NCBI GenBank assembly: GCA_900553805.1
Contig: USEU01000068.1
Location: forward strand, 1-9,599
Origin: an uncultured Eubacteriales bacterium
GTDB taxonomy: Bacteria; Bacillota; Clostridia; Oscillospirales; Oscillospiraceae
Direction of reading: 5' to 3'
Length of the DNA stretch: 9,599 nt
The notes under the pieces were generated by a model. It saw nothing but the letters and a program-made list of their open reading frames with translations. It had not been told where the DNA came from and searched no databases. This document shows positions 6,391-9,599 of the stretch, piece by piece; the stretch's first letter is position 1; each line of letters opens with the position of its first letter. Made by a program: the position numbers and the translations under genes.

Positions 6391-6528
6391 CTTGGCTCCC
6401 CGGTGGGGGAGCTGGCAGCCCGAACGGGCTGACTGAGGGGGTGTTGTTCGGTGAATGGGAATAGCTCAAAAATACCAACGACACCCCCTTTGCCGCTTCG
6501 CGGCACTTCCCCCAAAGGGGGCAGCAAG
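6391..6528. repeat. Composite palindromic intergenic element (MITE/REP-like, cloverleaf-capable)
   Basis: A central stem pairs GGGGGTGTTGTT (6437-6448) with AACGACACCCCC (6477-6488, one G-T wobble) and is extended by GGT/ACC beyond a bulge. Each flank adds two hairpins. On the left are GCTCCCC/GGGGAGC (6395-6401/6406-6412) and AGCCC/GGGCT (6417-6421/6426-6430). On the right are GCCGC/GCGGC (6492-6496/6500-6504) and CCCCC/GGGGG (6509-6513/6517-6521). The right half reversed aligns with the left half (CTTG, C-rich hairpin, second hairpin, GGGGGTGT-GTT), so the whole unit is one large inverted repeat. It lies between convergent gene ends and may also stop transcription, although no T-runs are present. 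I recall similar units in gut Clostridia; not verified. Confidence 0.75.
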
Positions 6529-6534
6529 CTTGGT

Positions 6535-7758
6535 TCAAACCACCTGGAAGAGGTAGAATTTCAGGTAATCAGTTTCCGGGACGTTCCAGAGGATGGGATG
6601 GTCGGGGGCCTGCTGGCGGGCCTCGATCTGACGAAGCTCCACCCCGGCGTCCAGGGCCGCGCTGCGGAGCATACGGACGAACTGCTCCGAGGGCATGAAG
6701 TGGCTGCACGACGCGGTGGCAAAGTAACCGCCGCGGGGCAGGAGCCGCAGGGCGCGCAGATTGATCTCCTTATACCCCCGCTGGGCGCTGTCCACGGTCC
6801 TGCGGGACTTGGTAAAGGCGGGCGGGTCCAGGATAATGAAATCATAGGGGGACTTTCCCTTGGCTGCCAGCTCCGGCAGCAGGTCGAATACATCGGCCAC
6901 CAGGAAGTCCATCCGATCCGCCAGGCCGTTGCGCCGGGCATTGGCCCGGGCCATTTCGATGGCGGAGGCGGAAATATCCACCGCCATAACATGCTCCGCC
7001 CCGCCCAGGGCGGCATTCAGGGCGAAAGAGCCGGTGTGGGTAAAGCAGTCCAGCACCCGGCGTCCCCTTGCCAGCCGGGCAACGGCCAGGCGGTTATACT
7101 TCTGGTCCAGGAAAAAACCGGTTTTCTGGCCGTTTTCCACGTCTACCCGGTAAAAAATTCCATTTTCGCAGATCTCCGTGACGGTATCCGGGAAGGGTTC
7201 GCCGAGATTGAACCAGCCCTTGTTCTGCTCCAGGCCCTCCAGCTCCCGGATGGCCACGTCGTTGCGCTCAAAAACGCCGCGGATCGTTTCGCCGTCCTGG
7301 CGCAGCGCCTGCACCAGCAGGGGGAACAACAGGTGTTTGATTTTTTCCATTCCGGCGGACAGGGTCTGGGTGACCAAGATATCGGAGAAGCGGTCCACCG
7401 TCAGCCCTGGGAAGCCGTCGGCCTCGCCGAAGATGATGCGGCAGCAGGAGGTATCGCCTGCCATGACGGTTTTGCGGTACGCCCAGGCGTACTGAATACG
7501 GCGCTGCCAGAAGGCCTCGTCGAAGCGGTCGTTGGCGTTGCGGGAGATCAGCCGCACCCGGATCTTGCTCTGGCGGCTGACAAAACCCGTGCCAAGATAT
7601 TTCCCTTTTTCGCTGACGGCGTCCACCAGGGCGCCGTTTTCGCATGTCCCCTCCTCCCGGACGACTTCGTCCGCATAGATCCAGGGGTGCCCCTGCTCCA
7701 CCCAACGGGTGCCCTTGGGGGTGATGACGAACCGGGGGAATTCTCGCTCTGCTTTCAT
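6535..7758 (-). CDS. rlmI: 23S rRNA (cytosine-C5) methyltransferase, RlmI family
   Basis: The 407-residue SAM-dependent methyltransferase resembles RlmI, which makes m5C1962 in E. coli 23S rRNA (E. coli protein 396 residues). An N-terminal PUA-like RNA-binding region ('RWVEQGHPWIYADEV', 18-32) precedes an alpha-beta linker domain. The Rossmann methyltransferase domain shows 'GQKTGFFLDQ' (210-219), SAM motif I 'VLDCFTHTGSFALNAA' (235-250), acidic 'AVDIS' (259-263), 'LDPPAF' (310-315) and 'ASCS' (349-352) with the likely catalytic Cys351. ATG 7758 is chosen over TTG 7767 because the AAAGG site lies 9 bases from the ATG and directly abuts the TTG. It is transcribed alone from the promoter at 7792-7820. 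The family assignment is firm; the exact target base in this organism is inferred. Confidence 0.9.
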   Translation of the reverse strand: MKAEREFPRFVITPKGTRWVEQGHPWIYADEVVREEGTCENGALVDAVSEKGKYLGTGFVSRQSKIRVRLISRNANDRFDEAFWQRRIQYAWAYRKTVMAGDTSCCRIIFGEADGFPGLTVDRFSDILVTQTLSAGMEKIKHLLFPLLVQALRQDGETIRGVFERNDVAIRELEGLEQNKGWFNLGEPFPDTVTEICENGIFYRVDVENGQKTGFFLDQKYNRLAVARLARGRRVLDCFTHTGSFALNAALGGAEHVMAVDISASAIEMARANARRNGLADRMDFLVADVFDLLPELAAKGKSPYDFIILDPPAFTKSRRTVDSAQRGYKEINLRALRLLPRGGYFATASCSHFMPSEQFVRMLRSAALDAGVELRQIEARQQAPDHPILWNVPETDYLKFYLFQVV

Positions 7759-7791
7759 TGACTTCAACCTTTCACTGGCAGTATTGGGGAC

Positions 7792-7820
7792 ATTATATCA
7801 CGCTTTCCCCGCGCTGACAA
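7792..7820 (-). promoter_or_regulatory. rlmI promoter with extended -10
   Basis: On the minus strand TTGTCA (7815-7820) and a perfect TATAAT (7792-7797) are 17 bp apart, with TG one base before the -10 (TGATATAAT). It gives a leader of about 27 bases to the ATG at 7758. Confidence 0.8.
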
Positions 7821-7858
7821 TCCGGCGCTTTCTTTTTCTTTGGGCGGTTCCTTTTATC

Positions 7859-7903
7859 AAAAATGCCGGATAAGGCCCGGGAACCCCCTTGGCCTTATCC
7901 GGC
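7859..7903 (-). terminator. Strong rho-independent terminator after the Wzz-like gene
   Basis: A perfect 13-bp stem, GCCGGATAAGGCC (7865-7877) with GGCCTTATCCGGC (7891-7903), has a 13-base loop. On the minus strand it is followed by ATTTTTGATAAAA. It starts 12 bases after the Wzz-like stop codon and lies upstream of the rlmI promoter, so it isolates the two genes. Confidence 0.9.
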
Positions 7904-7915
7904 GTTTCATTGTAT

Positions 7916-9403
7916 TTACTCGAAAACAACGCAGCCAAGCACCTTCTTGCCCAGCTTCTGAATTCTATCGCTTTGCATCTGGAAATCGACAATGCAGGTC
8001 CGGGTGCAGTCAGCGACCAGGAGGACCACATCCGAGGCGACGACCTGCTCCACCGCCTGGGCGGAACTCAAAACGCACGCCGACGCCGTGACCTTTTTGC
8101 CGCTCATGCCCGGCGAGGCCTGCAATTTGCCGCACAGCGCCTGCATCTGCTCCGCAGGGAGATCGCCGGTGAGCAGAACCGTTTCGGCGTCCGGCTCCAG
8201 ATTGCGCACCAGCGCGGCGATCAGACGGATGGTCTCTTCGTTCTCGCCTCCGTTGGGACGCCGCTCCAGTTTATTGAGCCAAGCATCCAGCCCCTTCTGT
8301 TTCTGGGTCGCCTCGCCCGCGAGACGCCCCAGCACCGGGACGCCGCTGTACCGGCACAGCTCACCGGCGGAGCTGGCCTTCCCGCCGGAAATAAACCGCA
8401 CCGTAGCGCAGCCCACCACCACAACAATTCCAAGGATCGCGCCTAGAACTGCGTATTTTACCACGGAGCCAACGCCGCTGGATTTCTCCGGGAACTTGAG
8501 GACTGCCAGATTTCGCTTCTCTGTTTCGAGATTCTGCATGGCCAAATCGTAAGCATCCTGGAGGGCATCCTTATTCTTTTCCAGCCCAGCCAGTTCTACT
8601 CGGAAAGCACTCTGGGTATCACGCACGCTATCCTGCACGGTCACCCCGCTGAAGCTGGTCAGCTGTTTGACCTCATGCGTCCCGATTGCCTGCTCAACCG
8701 TTTCCTTGACATTCTCTTGGCGTGTCAGCAGCGCTTCCATAATTGCTTTGGAGCGCTCCATGCTGTCGGAAATGACACTAATCGACAAAGCGTGTGCCCC
8801 GGTATCGGCGGATATCTCCACCAACTCTTCCAAATACCGTTCCTCGATTCCGATCTGACCTGCGATGGCGTTCATCGTGTCATGACCAGACAGAATCTTA
8901 ACGTACGAATCCAGCAATGGCACTATATAATCCGGGTCCTGATAGACCATTTCTGGAATGATCTTGTAATCATTAGAAACCGACAGCTCAACGTTTTCGG
9001 TGTAAACGCAATCAGGATTCAAGTTGATCAGGACTGATTTTTCCGCGTACTGATTCAAATTCTGAATGTCCGCTTCGGCTTTTTTCTGATCTATCTGAAT
9101 CTGGCGAAGCTGATCCGTATATTCGTTGACTGCCTTGTCATACTCGGACTTCTCCGTATAATACTTAATAAGCTCCTGCTCATACTCCTTGTCAGCATCG
9201 GCAATCTGCGTCTGCACTTCATCCACACTCGCCGTCTCTACGGTACGCTTGCTCAGAAAGCTCTTGGCAATGTTGAGCCCCCCAAGCAGCAGCGCGCCGA
9301 TCAGCGCCGCGGCAATGATCTGGCGGTACTTATGCGCGACCGACAGCATCAGCGCGACCAGATCGATCTCATCTCTGCCTTCGTACATCTTTCGTTCATC
9401 CAT
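7916..9403 (-). CDS. Wzz/CapA-like polysaccharide co-polymerase fused to degenerate BY-kinase domain
   Basis: This 495-residue membrane protein has the layout of chain-length regulators of capsule or exopolysaccharide synthesis. There is a short cytoplasmic start with 'DEIDLVALML' (11-20), a first membrane helix (about 29-47), a large outside region rich in coiled coil (about 60-125 and 265-305), and a second membrane helix (about 313-336). Residues 345-360 ('AGELCRYSGVPVLGRL') match the linker seen before BY-kinases. The final part (about 389-495) has the kinase fold's strands ('DVVLLVADCTRT', 458-469; 'KKVLGCVVFE', 486-495). However, the Walker A loop is 'LLTGDLPAEQMQALCG', with no GKS/T, and no tyrosine-rich tail is present, so it should not phosphorylate. 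ATG 9403 is preferred: the upstream in-frame ATG (9469) lies only about 10 bases from the predicted transcription start. No other polysaccharide genes are in the window. Confidence 0.8.
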   Translation of the reverse strand: MDERKMYEGRDEIDLVALMLSVAHKYRQIIAAALIGALLLGGLNIAKSFLSKRTVETASVDEVQTQIADADKEYEQELIKYYTEKSEYDKAVNEYTDQLRQIQIDQKKAEADIQNLNQYAEKSVLINLNPDCVYTENVELSVSNDYKIIPEMVYQDPDYIVPLLDSYVKILSGHDTMNAIAGQIGIEERYLEELVEISADTGAHALSISVISDSMERSKAIMEALLTRQENVKETVEQAIGTHEVKQLTSFSGVTVQDSVRDTQSAFRVELAGLEKNKDALQDAYDLAMQNLETEKRNLAVLKFPEKSSGVGSVVKYAVLGAILGIVVVVGCATVRFISGGKASSAGELCRYSGVPVLGRLAGEATQKQKGLDAWLNKLERRPNGGENEETIRLIAALVRNLEPDAETVLLTGDLPAEQMQALCGKLQASPGMSGKKVTASACVLSSAQAVEQVVASDVVLLVADCTRTCIVDFQMQSDRIQKLGKKVLGCVVFE

Positions 9404-9485
9404 TGTAATGATCTTCCCCTTACACATCTTGGCTTTTTTGTTTTTCGCGTTCATTTTCAAACGCAGCATTTTGCATTTCTCAGTA

Positions 9486-9514
9486 ATTATAGTAAGGTTT
9501 CATGCTAAAGTCAA
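9486..9514 (-). promoter_or_regulatory. Promoter of the Wzz-like gene
   Basis: On the minus strand TTGACT (9509-9514) and TATAAT (9486-9491) are separated by 17 bp. The predicted start near 9479 gives a leader of about 75 bases to the ATG at 9403, with GGGGAAG (9412-9418) as the ribosome binding site. Confidence 0.8.
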
Positions 9515-9599
9515 TAAAAACCTCCCCGTTTTGCCGAGCAAGCAACTAAGGCAACACCGCACAATTTGGCAAGAAGCCCCAGCCTGGATTTTTGGCTCA
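9515..9599. other. Gene-free right edge with possible repeat end
   Basis: No coding frame is seen in these 85 bases. The stretch TAAGGCAACACCGCACAA (9547-9564) resembles ends of small repeats I have seen in gut Clostridia, but no partner arm is inside the window. AGCC (9575-9578) and GGCT (9594-9597) form only a weak 4-bp dyad. Treat it as intergenic sequence. Confidence 0.3.

Noticed and set aside
5910..6527. 206-residue N-terminal extension of the first reductase
   Set aside because: It runs antisense through merR and the palindromic element, while ATG 5909 has an ideal ribosome binding site and promoter.
6451..7761. 436-codon plus-strand open frame opposite rlmI
   Set aside because: It is a shadow of a GC-rich gene whose minus-strand product has clear RlmI motifs; the composition is low-complexity and no domain is visible.
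9404..9469. Longer start (ATG 9469) for the Wzz-like gene
   Set aside because: The predicted transcript starts near 9479, too close for a ribosome binding site, and the extra Lys-rich residues are atypical of the family.
1..9599. CRISPR arrays, tRNA or rRNA genes, transposase or phage genes
   Set aside because: No regularly spaced direct repeats, tRNA-like folds, rRNA sequence, or transposase, integrase or phage motifs were seen on either strand.

Overview
The window looks like a chromosomal segment of a gut-type Clostridia (Bacillota), probably near Oscillospiraceae/Ruminococcaceae. That is inferred from strong AGGAGG-type ribosome binding sites, Gram-positive-style promoters, aldo/keto reductases with C-terminal 4Fe-4S modules (an anaerobe trait), and a stem-loop-rich intergenic repeat of a kind I associate with these genomes. 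No phage, plasmid, CRISPR, tRNA or rRNA genes are visible. All genes except a MerR regulator run on the minus strand.

In transcription order, right to left: (1) A polysaccharide co-polymerase (Wzz/CapA-like) fused to a degenerate BY-kinase-like domain (7916-9403), with its own promoter (9486-9514) and a near-perfect terminator (7859-7903). (2) The rRNA methyltransferase gene rlmI (6535-7758) with an extended -10 promoter. (3) A roughly 140-bp palindromic repeat (6391-6528) between the convergent rlmI and merR ends. (4) A MerR regulator (5991-6389, plus strand) divergent from two tandem aldo/keto reductase-ferredoxin genes (4806-5909 and 3659-4786), whose promoter has the 19-bp spacer typical of MerR-activated promoters. 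(5) A MATE efflux-pump remnant (3192-3662) coupled to the second reductase by an ATGA overlap. (6) A BlaI-family repressor and an M56 metallopeptidase (2765-3142 and 1893-2768), overlapping by ATGA and closed by a terminator. (7) A two-gene secretion operon: a small exported CxxC/His protein (1402-1749) and a solute-binding-protein-like extracytoplasmic protein (83-1390), driven by a consensus promoter that carries two related dyads.

Functional reading. The MerR protein very likely switches the reductase pair, which would reduce a carbonyl or sugar-type substrate using electrons passed through Fe-S clusters. The BlaI/M56 pair resembles BlaI-BlaR1 without the penicillin-sensing domain. It sits directly upstream of a promoter with operator-like dyads, which suggests, but does not prove, that this signalling pair controls the exported proteins. 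The binding-protein gene has no ABC permease beside it inside the window. The Wzz-like protein has lost the ATP-binding loop in its kinase-like region.

The points most worth following up are the dyad-bearing promoter with its uncharacterised secreted operon, the composite palindromic element at 6391-6528, the Lys-to-His change in the first reductase, and a long AT-rich palindrome at 4-46.
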